This document shows, one piece after another, positions 25,891 to 33,722 of a stretch of DNA of 64,000 bases. Location of the stretch: the NCBI GenBank assembly GCA_007750655.1, contig CP036290.1, positions 2,294,001 to 2,358,000 on the forward strand. The letters run 5' to 3'. A program made the position numbers and the translations under genes. The notes below the pieces were generated by a model. That model was not told where the DNA came from. It saw nothing but the letters and a program-made list of their open reading frames with translations, and did no database searches. How positions within the stretch are numbered: position 1 is the first letter of the stretch; each line of letters starts with the position of its first letter. This DNA is from Rohdeia mirabilis. GTDB lineage: Bacteria > Planctomycetota > UBA1135 > GCA-002686595.

Positions 25891-26090
25891 GCGCGAGCGA
25901 TCGAGAACCGCTCGCGGGATCGGCGGAAGGGTTGTTGACCCGCCCCGACCGCTTCCCCATACTTCCTCCCCCGAGTGGCGCTCCAGACGCGACGCTCGGG
26001 CGGAACGAGGCCTTCGGGCCCTCCTGCTCTCGGGCGGCGTTCCGACACGGCGCGCGAGCGCTGGCGATCGAAAGATCGCAGACACGGTGA

Positions 26091-26167
26091 CGCGGGGTGG
26101 AGCAGTCTGGCAGCTCGTCGGGCTCATAACCCGGAGGTCGTAGGTTCGAATCCTACCCCCGCTACCA
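26091..26167 (+). tRNA. Initiator tRNA-fMet (CAT anticodon), CCA encoded
   Basis: A 77-nt cloverleaf from C26091 to the encoded CCA at 26165-26167. The anticodon CAT is at 26125-26127 in a loop closed by three G-C pairs (GGG/CCC), and the first acceptor position is an unpaired C opposite T: both are hallmarks of initiator tRNA. T-arm GTAGG-TTCGAAT-CCTAC is perfect. The terminator and the 137-bp array follow immediately, starting with the tRNA's own 3' end duplicated. Confidence 0.96.
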
Positions 26168-27126
26168 CTCAAAGAAGCGGCGCGGCCCTAGGGGGCCGCG
26201 CCGCTTCTTTTCGTTCTGCGGGGGCAGGATTCGAACCTGCGAATGTTTCTGGCCCAACCGCTGGCGCGGTTGGAGCGTTGGTTCGAATCCTGCCTCCGCT
26301 ACCACTCGAAGAAGCGGTGCGGCCCTAGGGGGCCGCGCCGCTTCTTTTCGTTCTGCGGGGGCAGGATTCGAACCTACGAATGTTTCTGGCCCAACCGCTG
26401 GCGCGGTTGGAGCATTGGTTCGAATCCTGCCTCCGCTACCACTCGAAGAAGCGGTGCAGCCCTAGGGGGCCGCGCCGCTTCTTTTCGTTCTGCGGGGGCA
26501 GGATTCGAACCTGCGAGTGTTTCTGGCCCAACCGCTGGCGCGGTTGGAGCGTTGGTTCGAATCCTGCCTCCGCTACCACTCGAAGAAACGGTGCAGCCCT
26601 AGGGGGCCGCGCCGCTTCTCTTCGTTCCGCGGGGGCAGGACTCGAACCTGCGAGTGTTTCTGGCCCAACCGCTGGCGCGGTTGGAGCATTGGTTCGAATC
26701 CTGCCTCCGCTACCACTCGAAGAAGCGGTGCAGCCCTAGGGGGCCGCGCCGCTTCTCTTCGTTCCGCGGGGGCAGGATTCGAACCTGCGAGTGTTTCTGG
26801 CCCAACCGCTGGCGCGGTTGGAGCATTGGTTCGAATCCTGCCTCCGCTACCACTCGAAGAAGCGGTGCAGCCCTAGAGGGCCGAGCCGCTTCTCTTCGTT
26901 CCGCGGGGACAGGATTCGGACCTGCGAGTGCTTCTGGCCCAACCGCTGGCGCGGTTGGAGCATTGGTTCGAATCCTGCCTCCGCTACCACTCGAAGAAGC
27001 GGTGCAGCCCTAGGGGGCCGCGCCGCTTCTTTTCGTTCCGCGGGGACGGGACTCGAGCCGGCGAGTGCTTCTGGCTCCAGCCGCGCCAGCGGTTGGAGCT
27101 GGTTCGAACCGTGTCTTCCATCGCAC
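26168..27126 (+). repeat. Array of seven 137-bp palindromic units derived from the tRNA 3' end
   Basis: Unit ends (each ...CCGCTACCA) are at 26304, 26441, 26578, 26715, 26852 and 26989, exactly 137 bp apart and in phase with the tRNA CCA at 26167; a seventh, degenerate unit reaches about 27126. Each unit holds, in order, the terminator hairpin, a long inverted repeat with arms GCGGGGGCAGGATTCGAACC and GGTTCGAATCCTGCCTCCGC (one mismatch), an inner perfect hairpin CCAACCGC/GCGGTTGG with a TGGC loop, and the tRNA-like end TACCA. Units differ by a few transitions. No protein-coding role is believable, because 137 is not a multiple of three. Confidence 0.93.
26171..26211 (+). terminator. Rho-independent terminator of the tRNA gene
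   Basis: A near-perfect stem: AAAGAAGCGGCGCGGCCC pairs with GGGCCGCGCCGCTTCTTT around a short loop containing TAG, and four T residues end it. It begins three bases after the tRNA CCA. Copies with decayed left arms recur in each 137-bp unit downstream. Confidence 0.9.
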
Positions 27127-27224
27127 TCGGGGAGAGGGGCGCGGAGTCTCGAGGGCTGCGCGCGGGCGGTGGGCGAGCAGGATCGCGGTCCGGGTGCTAC
27201 CAGCGTCGGCAGCGTGTGCGCGCT

Positions 27225-29936
27225 TCACCCCGTGTTCCGCAGCCCGCGCGCGATGCCGCGCACGGTCTGGACGAGCACGCGTTCGAGGTCGCGGTCCTCG
27301 CGGCCGCCGGCACGCCAGCGTTCGAGCAGGTCGATCTGCACGAAGCTCATCGGATCGACGTAGGGATTGCGCAGGCGGATCGAGCGTTGGAGCGTCGGAT
27401 CGCGTTCGAGGAGTTCGTTCGAACGGACGAGTTCGAGGACGGCGGCGACGGAGCGCTCGTGCTCGGCTCGGACGACGGGGAAGAGGCGCGCACCGGCCGT
27501 GCCGGCGAGCTCGGAGTAGCGCGCCGCGATGTGGAGATCGCTCTTCGCCAGGACCATCTCGACATCGGAGACGAGCATCGCGAGGAAGGGCCACTGGTCG
27601 AGGGCGCGGCGCATCGTGTCGAGGCCGTGCGCGTCGATCGCGGCGGACAGCCCGGTGCCGACGCCGAACCAGCCCGGGAGCACGGCGCGGCACTGGGTCC
27701 ACGCGAAGACCCACGGAATCGCGCGCAGGTCGCCGACGCCGCACATGCTGCGTCGGCGCGCCGGTCTGGAACCGATCTCGAGGCGCTCGATCACGTCGAT
27801 CGGCGTCATCCCCTCGAAGAGCGCGATGAAGTCCGGATCGTCGTGCACGAGCGCGCGGTACGCGGTGCGGCTGGCGCTGCTGATCGTCCGGGCGATCGCG
27901 CGCTGCTCGTTCGTCGCCGGGCGCGCCGGGTCGCCGCCCGCGCTGCGCTCGAGCAGCGCTCCCACGGACAGCTCGAGCGTGCGCGTCGCGATGCCGCGCA
28001 GGCCGTACTTGCCGCCGATGATCTCGCCCTGTTCGGTGGAACGGGCATGGCCTCCCAGCGCTCCGGGCGGAGTCGCGAGGATCCCCGCGCGCGGTTTCGA
28101 ACCACCGCGACTGATCGAACCGCCGCGACCGTGGAAGAGCGTCAACGCGAGGCCGAGATCGGCTGCGGTGGCGACCAGACGCTCCTGGGCGTCGACGAGG
28201 GCGACGCGCGACGCCGCGATGCCGCCGTCCTTGTTGCTGTCGGAGTAGCCGAGCATCACGACCTGCCGCCCGCCGCGCGCGACCAGGTGCTCGGAGTAGC
28301 TCGGGTCCTGGCACAGGGCGCGCAGCACGTCGGGCCCAGCCTCCAGATCGTCGACCGTCTCGAACAGCGGCGCCACGTCGAGCGGGACGTGCCCCGACTC
28401 GTCGACGCAGCCGCCCGCGCGCGCCAACAGGAGAACCGCCAGGGCGTCGTCCGGACCCTGCGCCATCGAGACGATGTACGGACCGAGCGCGCGGTCCCCG
28501 TAGCGCTCGCGTGCCTCGGCGAGGGCGCGGAAGACCTCCAGCGTGCGCACGGACTCCTCGTCGGAGGCCGCGTGTCTCGGTGCGTGCTCGCCGCGCAGCG
28601 CCTCGGCGATGCGAGCGACGCGTTCGGAGGGCGCGCGCGACGCGAAGTCCGCAGCACCGAGCAGCGTGCCCACGACGCGCCGGTGCACCTCGGCGTCCTG
28701 GCGCACGTCCAGTGCCGCGAGGTGGAAGCCGAAGACGTCGACGCGCCACAGCGCGCGCCGCACGAGCGCTAGGCCGGAGAGGCTCCCCGCGTTGCTGGCG
28801 AGGCTGCGTTCGACGAGCTCGAGGTCGGCGCGGAACTCGTTCGGCAGGCCGTAGCCGCCCTCTTCGCCACGACGCTTGCGTTCGAGGCGCGCCTCCATCA
28901 GCCACAACAGCTGGCGGTAGGGCATGCCGGCGTAGCGCGTCGGAATGCGTGCGAAGTCGTCGGGCAACCGCGCGGCGTAGTCCTCCACGCGCGCCAGCAC
29001 CGCGTCGTCGACGCCGACGCGCGTGGTCGACTGCGACAGGTGTTCGTGCAGGCCGCGCAACTCGTCGCCGTAGCGCGCGAGGGCGAGCTCGAGGTGGCGC
29101 GCGAGCGTGGCGCGCATGGTTGGCGCGCCCACGTTCGGATTGCCGTCCATGTCGCCGCCGACCCAGGACGCGAAGCGCAACACCGGCCGCTCGACCCGGA
29201 CCGGTTGGCCGTAGGCGAGTTCGAGCGCGCGTTCGAGCTCCTCGTGGACGGCGGGAACGACGCGGTACAGGACGTCGGCCAGATGGAACAGCACGTGCTC
29301 GACCTCTTCGGCCACGGTCGGTCGGTCGGGGAGTTGCTCCTCGGTCTGCCAGGCCGACGCGATCTCGAGCGCAACGGCCTGATCGAGCGTCGCGAGCGCC
29401 ACCGGATCGAGCGCGTCCTCGTGGAAGCGCGCGACGAGCGCTCGCGCCAGTCGCTGGTCCTTCTTGAGCAGCGTGCGCCGCACGGACTCGGTCGGGTGCG
29501 CCGTGAAGACGGGCTCGACCACCAGCGACGCGAGTGCGGCCTGCACCTCCTCGAGCGTCGTACCGCGGCGCGCGAGTTCGAGTGCACTGGCCCGCAGGCT
29601 CCCGGGTTGTGCGGCGCCCGCGCGGCGGTAGTCGATCCGGCGCCGCAACCTGTGGACCTGCTCGGCCATGTTGACGACGCCGAAGTAGGCGCTGAACGCG
29701 CGCACCACCTCGAGCGCGATGGCGGGGGAGAGCGACCCGAGGGTGGCTTCCAGTTCCGCGCCCGCCACGGGGTCCGACTTGCGCCGTCTGCGTGCCGCGA
29801 GCCGAGCCGTCTCGACGGTCTCGTACACCCCTGGCGGCGCGAGCTCGCGCAGGATCCTGCCCAACAGGGCGCCGAGTCGACCGACGTCGCGGCGCAGCGG
29901 CCGGTCCTTGAGAGCGAAACGAACGGGCTGGTTCAT
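27225..29936 (-). CDS. ppc: Phosphoenolpyruvate carboxylase
   Basis: A 903-residue protein of normal length from ATG 29936. Catalytic landmarks are all present: VEPVFTAHPTESVRRTLL (active-site His near residue 140), GGDMDGNPNV, LGYSDSNKDGG near 575, FHGRGGSISRGG near 620 with the essential arginines, and the conserved C-terminal end RNTG. It carboxylates phosphoenolpyruvate to oxaloacetate, replenishing the citric acid cycle. The 100 bp between its stop and the tRNA-derived array hold nothing recognised. In-frame upstream extensions from 30155 were rejected because MNQPVRFALKDRPLRRDVGRL gives the usual family start. Confidence 0.97.
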   Translation of the reverse strand: MNQPVRFALKDRPLRRDVGRLGALLGRILRELAPPGVYETVETARLAARRRRKSDPVAGAELEATLGSLSPAIALEVVRAFSAYFGVVNMAEQVHRLRRRIDYRRAGAAQPGSLRASALELARRGTTLEEVQAALASLVVEPVFTAHPTESVRRTLLKKDQRLARALVARFHEDALDPVALATLDQAVALEIASAWQTEEQLPDRPTVAEEVEHVLFHLADVLYRVVPAVHEELERALELAYGQPVRVERPVLRFASWVGGDMDGNPNVGAPTMRATLARHLELALARYGDELRGLHEHLSQSTTRVGVDDAVLARVEDYAARLPDDFARIPTRYAGMPYRQLLWLMEARLERKRRGEEGGYGLPNEFRADLELVERSLASNAGSLSGLALVRRALWRVDVFGFHLAALDVRQDAEVHRRVVGTLLGAADFASRAPSERVARIAEALRGEHAPRHAASDEESVRTLEVFRALAEARERYGDRALGPYIVSMAQGPDDALAVLLLARAGGCVDESGHVPLDVAPLFETVDDLEAGPDVLRALCQDPSYSEHLVARGGRQVVMLGYSDSNKDGGIAASRVALVDAQERLVATAADLGLALTLFHGRGGSISRGGSKPRAGILATPPGALGGHARSTEQGEIIGGKYGLRGIATRTLELSVGALLERSAGGDPARPATNEQRAIARTISSASRTAYRALVHDDPDFIALFEGMTPIDVIERLEIGSRPARRRSMCGVGDLRAIPWVFAWTQCRAVLPGWFGVGTGLSAAIDAHGLDTMRRALDQWPFLAMLVSDVEMVLAKSDLHIAARYSELAGTAGARLFPVVRAEHERSVAAVLELVRSNELLERDPTLQRSIRLRNPYVDPMSFVQIDLLERWRAGGREDRDLERVLVQTVRGIARGLRNTG

Positions 29937-30135
29937 CGGGGGCCATCTTGCGCGCCGCACTCCCGCGAACAAGGGTGGAGGTGTGGATCGCGACCGGGCG
30001 TCTCGCTCCGGTCGTCGAGGCACCACTCGGGCGGCCGCGACGATCTGACACCAGTGGCCGCGTCGTTCGGATCGGGCGACGAGATTCGACCCGATCGCCC
30101 GCGAACCGGTCGTCGTGGCGCTGCGCCGCTCGTCC
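29937..30135. other. Intergenic region upstream of ppc
   Basis: About 200 bp between the ppc start and the 13-bp minisatellite. No gene, hairpin or clear promoter is recognised; the ppc promoter must lie here or within the repeat. Confidence 0.5.
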
Positions 30136-30343
30136 GTGTCACTCGTCCGTGTCACTCGTCCGTGTCACTCGCCTGTGTCACTCGTCCGTGTCACTCGTCC
30201 GTGTCACTCGTCCGTGTCACTCGCCCGTGTCACTCGCCCGTGTCACTCGCCCGTGTCACTCGCCCGTGTCACTCGCCCGTGTCACTCGCCCGTGTCACTC
30301 GCCCGTGTCACTCGCCCGTGTCACTCGCCCGTGTCACTCGCCC
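30136..30343. repeat. Minisatellite, 16 copies of a 13-bp unit
   Basis: Sixteen head-to-tail copies of GTGTCACTCGYCC start at 30136 and every 13 bp to 30331. Position 11 is T in the first copies and C in the later ones, so the array has two sub-types. The last copy contains the stop codon of the minus-strand gene at 30334. Confidence 0.95.
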
Positions 30344-30651
30344 GCGACGTTCGCCACGAGGCGTCGCACCAGCTCGCGCAGCTTCGCGCGGTGCAGCCTC
30401 GCGATCTGGTCAGCGCGGTGCTCGAGGCGGCGGGTCGCTTCGTCCTCGTCGCCACGGGCCGCTGTGCGCGGCACGAGCTCGGTCCAGTGTTCGTCGAGCG
30501 GACCGAGGTGGGCGGGGTCCGCGTCGCCTTGGATGCGCGCTTCGAAGGTCCCCGCGACGTGGGGTGCCTGGGCATCGACGGTGGCGAAGAGCACGAGATC
30601 GTCGGCCCGACTCGGGAACGAGTACGCGTACCTCTGGCCGACGAGCTCCAC
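30334..30651 (-). CDS. Hypothetical protein ending in the minisatellite
   Basis: A 105-residue frame with strong GC at third positions, supporting coding. The start is uncertain: GTG 30651 is the only standard start codon; the frame stays open upstream without a better one (…TTLGTRVDAVH), so the real protein may be longer or use a rare start. Content: ELVGQRYAYSFPSRADDLVLFATVDAQAPHVAG is strand-like, followed by a charged helical tail (EATRRLEHRADQIARLHRAKLRELVRRLV). No family recognised. The TGA stop is contributed by the last 13-bp repeat. Confidence 0.55.
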   Translation of the reverse strand: MELVGQRYAYSFPSRADDLVLFATVDAQAPHVAGTFEARIQGDADPAHLGPLDEHWTELVPRTAARGDEDEATRRLEHRADQIARLHRAKLRELVRRLVANVAGE

Positions 30652-30851
30652 GTGGACGGCGTCGACCCGTGTGCCGAGGGTCGTCGCGCATCGCTGGCTC
30701 GGAGTCCGTGCCAGCGACGCGCCCGTCGAGCTCGGCCGTCGACCGTGCCCGTCGACCGTGGCAACGCTCGTGGCCGGTGGAGCGTCCCGCTGCTCGAGCC
30801 CCTTGGAGCACAGCGAGAGGCACAGGGGCGCGGAACAGCTAGTCTTCGAGG

Positions 30852-32489
30852 ATGCGCACCATGCTCTTCTTCCTGCTCGTCGTCGGCACCCTCTTCAGCT
30901 CGGTTCGGGCCGAGGACTCCGTCACGCGCGTCTTCATCTTCGCCGGCCAGTCCAACATGGTCGGTTCGGACTCGCACGCCGAACACATCGAGCGCTTCCC
31001 ACCCTTCGCGGGACTCGACGAACCACAGAAGGACGTGCGCTTCTCCTACGTGATCGGACGCGAGGACAAGCGACGTTCCGACGGTTGGGTGCCGCTCGCT
31101 CCGGTGGACGGCGTGGTCGGACCCGAGCTGAGCTTCGCGCGCAAGGTCTCGAGCCGCATCGATGCGCCGGTCGCGATCGTCAAGGTCGCGGCGGGGGGCA
31201 CGCACCTGGGCGGCGACTGGAACCCGGACGAGCCGACCGGCTTTCGCATGTATCCGCTCCTGCTCGAGACCGTGCGCGCGTCGTTGGCCGAGCTGGACGC
31301 GAAGGGCGTGCGCTACCGCCTCGAAGGCCTGATGTGGCACCAGGGCGAGAACGACATGTTCGAGGACGGATTCGAGGAGGCCTACGGCGCCAACCTCGCG
31401 AGCTTCATCGCGTGCGTGCGTCGCGACCTCGAGGTGCCGGAATTGCGCGTGTACGTGGGCGAGCTGTGCACCAAGACGGTCTGGGGGATGGACATGCGCC
31501 CGCACATGGACGCGATCGCGCGCGGACAGAAGGCGGCGACGACGGCCGATCCGCTGGCGCAGTACGTGCCCACGTCGCACGTCGCCGTGGAGATCGGTGG
31601 CGGCGCCGGCCTGCACTACCACTACGGCACCCTCGGCCAGCTCGAGCACGGTGTGAACTACGCGGACGCCTACCTCGCCAACGTGGGGCTCGCCGACGAA
31701 CCCACGCCGTCGCTCGCGAAGTGGCCGGTGCGCGCGGGGAAGGAGATCGAACTCTTCGTGCTCGCCGGCCACCGCAACATGGAGGGCGAACGCGCCTTCG
31801 TCCAGCACCTCGCCGAGCTGAAGGGCGGGCGCGGGCTCGCCGCGCCGAACGTCAAGATTCCGTACCGCTACGACGTGGGCGGCGGTTTCCGCGTCTCGAA
31901 CGGTTGGGAGGCGCTCGCGCCGTCCGGGCCCTACGACACCTTCGGTCCCGAACTCAGCTTCGGTCGGACGCTCGCGAAGAAGCTGCGAACGCCGTTCGCC
32001 ATCGCCAAGTTCACGCACAGCGGCTCGCAGATCGTCGACTGGACCCCCGCGGGCAGCGAGGCCGAGGATCGCAACCTGTATCCCGCATTCATCGCGTTCG
32101 TGCGTGCGGCGATCGCGGACCTCGAGGAGCGCGGACACCGCGTGAAGCTCGCCGGCATCGTCTACCACGTGGGCGAGAACGACATGTCGTTCCATCCCTA
32201 TCGCGAGGCGGCGGCCGAACGTCTCGCGACCGTGATCGAACGCAGTCGCGCGGACCTCGAGCTGCCCGAACTCACCTGGTTCGTCAGCCAGCAGGCCCCC
32301 ACGGACGACGAGAGTGTGAACGGGATCGACGTCGTCGCGCGCGTCGCCGAGATGGCGGCCGCGGACCCGCACTGCGTGCATCTGCGCGCGTTCGAGCCGC
32401 CGCCCCAGGCCGAGCAGCTCGTGTTCGACACCGCGGGTGTCGTGTGGCTCGGCGAGTGGCTGGCCGAACAGGTGTTGGCACGGCGTTGA
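30852..32489 (+). CDS. Secreted protein with two SASA/CE6-type esterase domains, second one degenerate
   Basis: A 545-residue protein from ATG 30852 with signal peptide MRTMLFFLLVVGTLFSSVRA. Two tandem sialate-O-acetylesterase-like (SASA) domains are visible. Domain 1 (residues ~25-280) keeps the nucleophile block FIFAGQSNMVG and the block GLMWHQGEND. Domain 2 (~295-540) has FVLAGHRNMEG, where the GQSNM serine is arginine, and GIVYHVGEND in place of WHQGEND. Other matching landmarks are GPELSFAR / GPELSFGR and IVKVAAGGTHLGGDW / IAKFTHSGSQIVDW. Domain 1 should deacetylate carbohydrate; domain 2 has lost the nucleophile and may bind substrate or be structural. Confidence 0.9.
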   Translation: MRTMLFFLLVVGTLFSSVRAEDSVTRVFIFAGQSNMVGSDSHAEHIERFPPFAGLDEPQKDVRFSYVIGREDKRRSDGWVPLAPVDGVVGPELSFARKVSSRIDAPVAIVKVAAGGTHLGGDWNPDEPTGFRMYPLLLETVRASLAELDAKGVRYRLEGLMWHQGENDMFEDGFEEAYGANLASFIACVRRDLEVPELRVYVGELCTKTVWGMDMRPHMDAIARGQKAATTADPLAQYVPTSHVAVEIGGGAGLHYHYGTLGQLEHGVNYADAYLANVGLADEPTPSLAKWPVRAGKEIELFVLAGHRNMEGERAFVQHLAELKGGRGLAAPNVKIPYRYDVGGGFRVSNGWEALAPSGPYDTFGPELSFGRTLAKKLRTPFAIAKFTHSGSQIVDWTPAGSEAEDRNLYPAFIAFVRAAIADLEERGHRVKLAGIVYHVGENDMSFHPYREAAAERLATVIERSRADLELPELTWFVSQQAPTDDESVNGIDVVARVAEMAAADPHCVHLRAFEPPPQAEQLVFDTAGVVWLGEWLAEQVLARR

Positions 32490-32504
32490 CGGCTCCGTCG
32501 GGAC

Positions 32505-32526
32505 GGCGCGGTGCGATCACCGCGCC
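32505..32526. terminator. Hairpin between convergent genes
   Basis: Arms GGCGCGGTG (32505-32513) and CACCGCGCC (32518-32526), nine perfect pairs with a four-base loop, between the esterase stop (32489) and the end of the minus-strand gene (32548). Suitable as a bidirectional terminator. Confidence 0.7.
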
Positions 32527-32547
32527 GACCGCGTCCGTCGCGCGCGC

Positions 32548-32793
32548 TCAGGCCTTCTTGAGAACGCCGACGATCACGAGCAGCAACGCCGATCCGGCGA
32601 AGGCCGTGAGCAGCACGCCCAAGAGATCGTCCTGGTTCCCGACGCCCATCTGGCGCGAGAGGTAGCCACCGAGCACGGCGCCGAGCACTCCGACGACGAC
32701 GTTGCCGATCAACCCGAAGCCGCGGCCCTTGACCAAGAGTCCGGCGAGCCAACCGGCGAGGGCGCCGATCGCGAGGAAGTAGACGTATTCCAT
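32548..32793 (-). CDS. GlsB/YeaQ/YmgE-family stress-response membrane protein
   Basis: An 81-residue protein from ATG 32793, full length for the family. It has three hydrophobic helices; the first contains AIGALAGWLAGLLVKGRGFGLIGNVVVGVLGAVLGG, the glycine-rich core of the YeaQ/YmgE (transglycosylase-associated) family, and it ends LLLVIVGVLKK. Known members are small inner-membrane proteins induced by general stress; biochemical function is not settled. It stands alone, convergent with the esterase gene. Confidence 0.92.
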   Translation of the reverse strand: MEYVYFLAIGALAGWLAGLLVKGRGFGLIGNVVVGVLGAVLGGYLSRQMGVGNQDDLLGVLLTAFAGSALLLVIVGVLKKA

Positions 32794-33722
32794 TCGAGTC
32801 GTGGTGGGGGACGGTCGGGGGCAGGCCTGTGCCTGGAACGGTACCGGAAGCGAGCGGTGGTGCCGTGCTCGAGCGGGGCCGGTGGGGCGAGCGTCCCGCG
32901 CTGCGACGGTCGGGCACCGCGCGAGGGACTTCGGGCGCGCCCGCCGCACTGGGGCGGAGGCGAAACGCTCGACCGGGAGATCGAGGCCGCGTCCGCACGA
33001 GGCGACCCCCGGCCGGCTGGCACGCGGGGCACGGACGTCGGTCGCGAGCGGGTTGCGGTGAGTGCGCCTGCGAAGACGGTGTGGTTCGCAGATGAACGGC
33101 GCAGTGCGCTTCGAGGGCGAAATCCCCCGCGCAGCCATGTCCGGCGGTGTTTCGGTCGACGGGCGCGACTCCTCACCACACCGCGACTTCGGGTCGAACC
33201 AAGGCGCGATCCCAGACCTGTGGGGGCAGCTCCCCGCCGACGTTGCGGAACATCGGGGAGCGGGGTACGGTCCAAAGGAGCGGTCCCGGCTCTCCGAGCT
33301 CCTCGTGGAGCGACTCGAGCCGGTCCGATCGGCCAGTCCTATCGGGACTGCAGGCGCTGGTTCTCCGTCCGACGACGGCGAACCGCGTTCGATCTGCAGG
33401 CCCTGCCTAGCGGACCCCCTCCGTGGGGTCACACCATGGGGTCACACCATGGGGTCACACCATGGGGTCACACCGTGGGGTCACACCGTGGGGTCACACC
33501 GCAGGTTCCACACGGCTGCTTCACCGCCGCTTCGCTCCGCAAAGTGCGCTCGACCGCAGACGGCCGACCGGACCTCCAGGTTCGGGGCCCTGCTCCTCGG
33601 ACCCAGCTCCCAGGAGACACGGCCGCGTGGCACCAGCCGCCCTTCCCGGGTCCGGCCCCGACGATCGGACCGCCCCTGCCTTCCCTGCCTTCGCACCCTT
33701 CCACCAACGGTCCACCACGACG
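32794..33722. other. Gene-free region with a 13-bp minisatellite
   Basis: About 930 bp with no frame that looks coding: open frames exist on both strands but have no recognisable domain and lack the third-position bias of neighbours. The segment 33062-33420 is somewhat less GC-rich than its surroundings, possibly a decayed gene. A minisatellite lies at 33425-33502. The last ~200 bp should contain the promoter of the secreted protein at 33723. Confidence 0.55.
33425..33502. repeat. Minisatellite, 6 copies of a 13-bp unit
   Basis: Six head-to-tail copies of GGGGTCACACCRT from 33425, each 13 bp; the R is A in the first copies and G in the later ones. It shares unit length and the core GTCAC with the array at 30136. 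Confidence 0.93.

Noticed and set aside
22816..26172. Long minus-strand frame over the HEAT-like gene
   Set aside because: It begins inside the tRNA with a known artefact sequence and is antisense to a frame with better third-position bias and a signal peptide.
26218..26304. A second functional tRNA in each unit
   Set aside because: The 3' end and T-loop look right but the 5' part forms a palindrome with the T-arm, the T-stem has a mismatch, and no D-arm or anticodon stem with a valid loop can be drawn.
26168..26989. The units as a CRISPR array
   Set aside because: No short direct repeats alternate with unique spacers; the whole 137-bp unit is repeated and no cas gene is near.
26168..26989. 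The units as integron attC sites
   Set aside because: Palindromic and near 137 bp, but no cassette genes, no integrase and no GTTRRRY core.
26243..27363. Overlapping ~119-residue open frames with near-identical sequence across the repeat array
   Set aside because: They cover the 137-bp units in rotating frames because 137 is not a multiple of three; every frame is open due to composition, and the translations match the familiar antisense products of tRNA T-arms. They are not proteins.
33062..33420. A decayed transposase in the gene-free region
   Set aside because: The slightly lower GC is suggestive but no motif, inverted repeat or frame could be matched.
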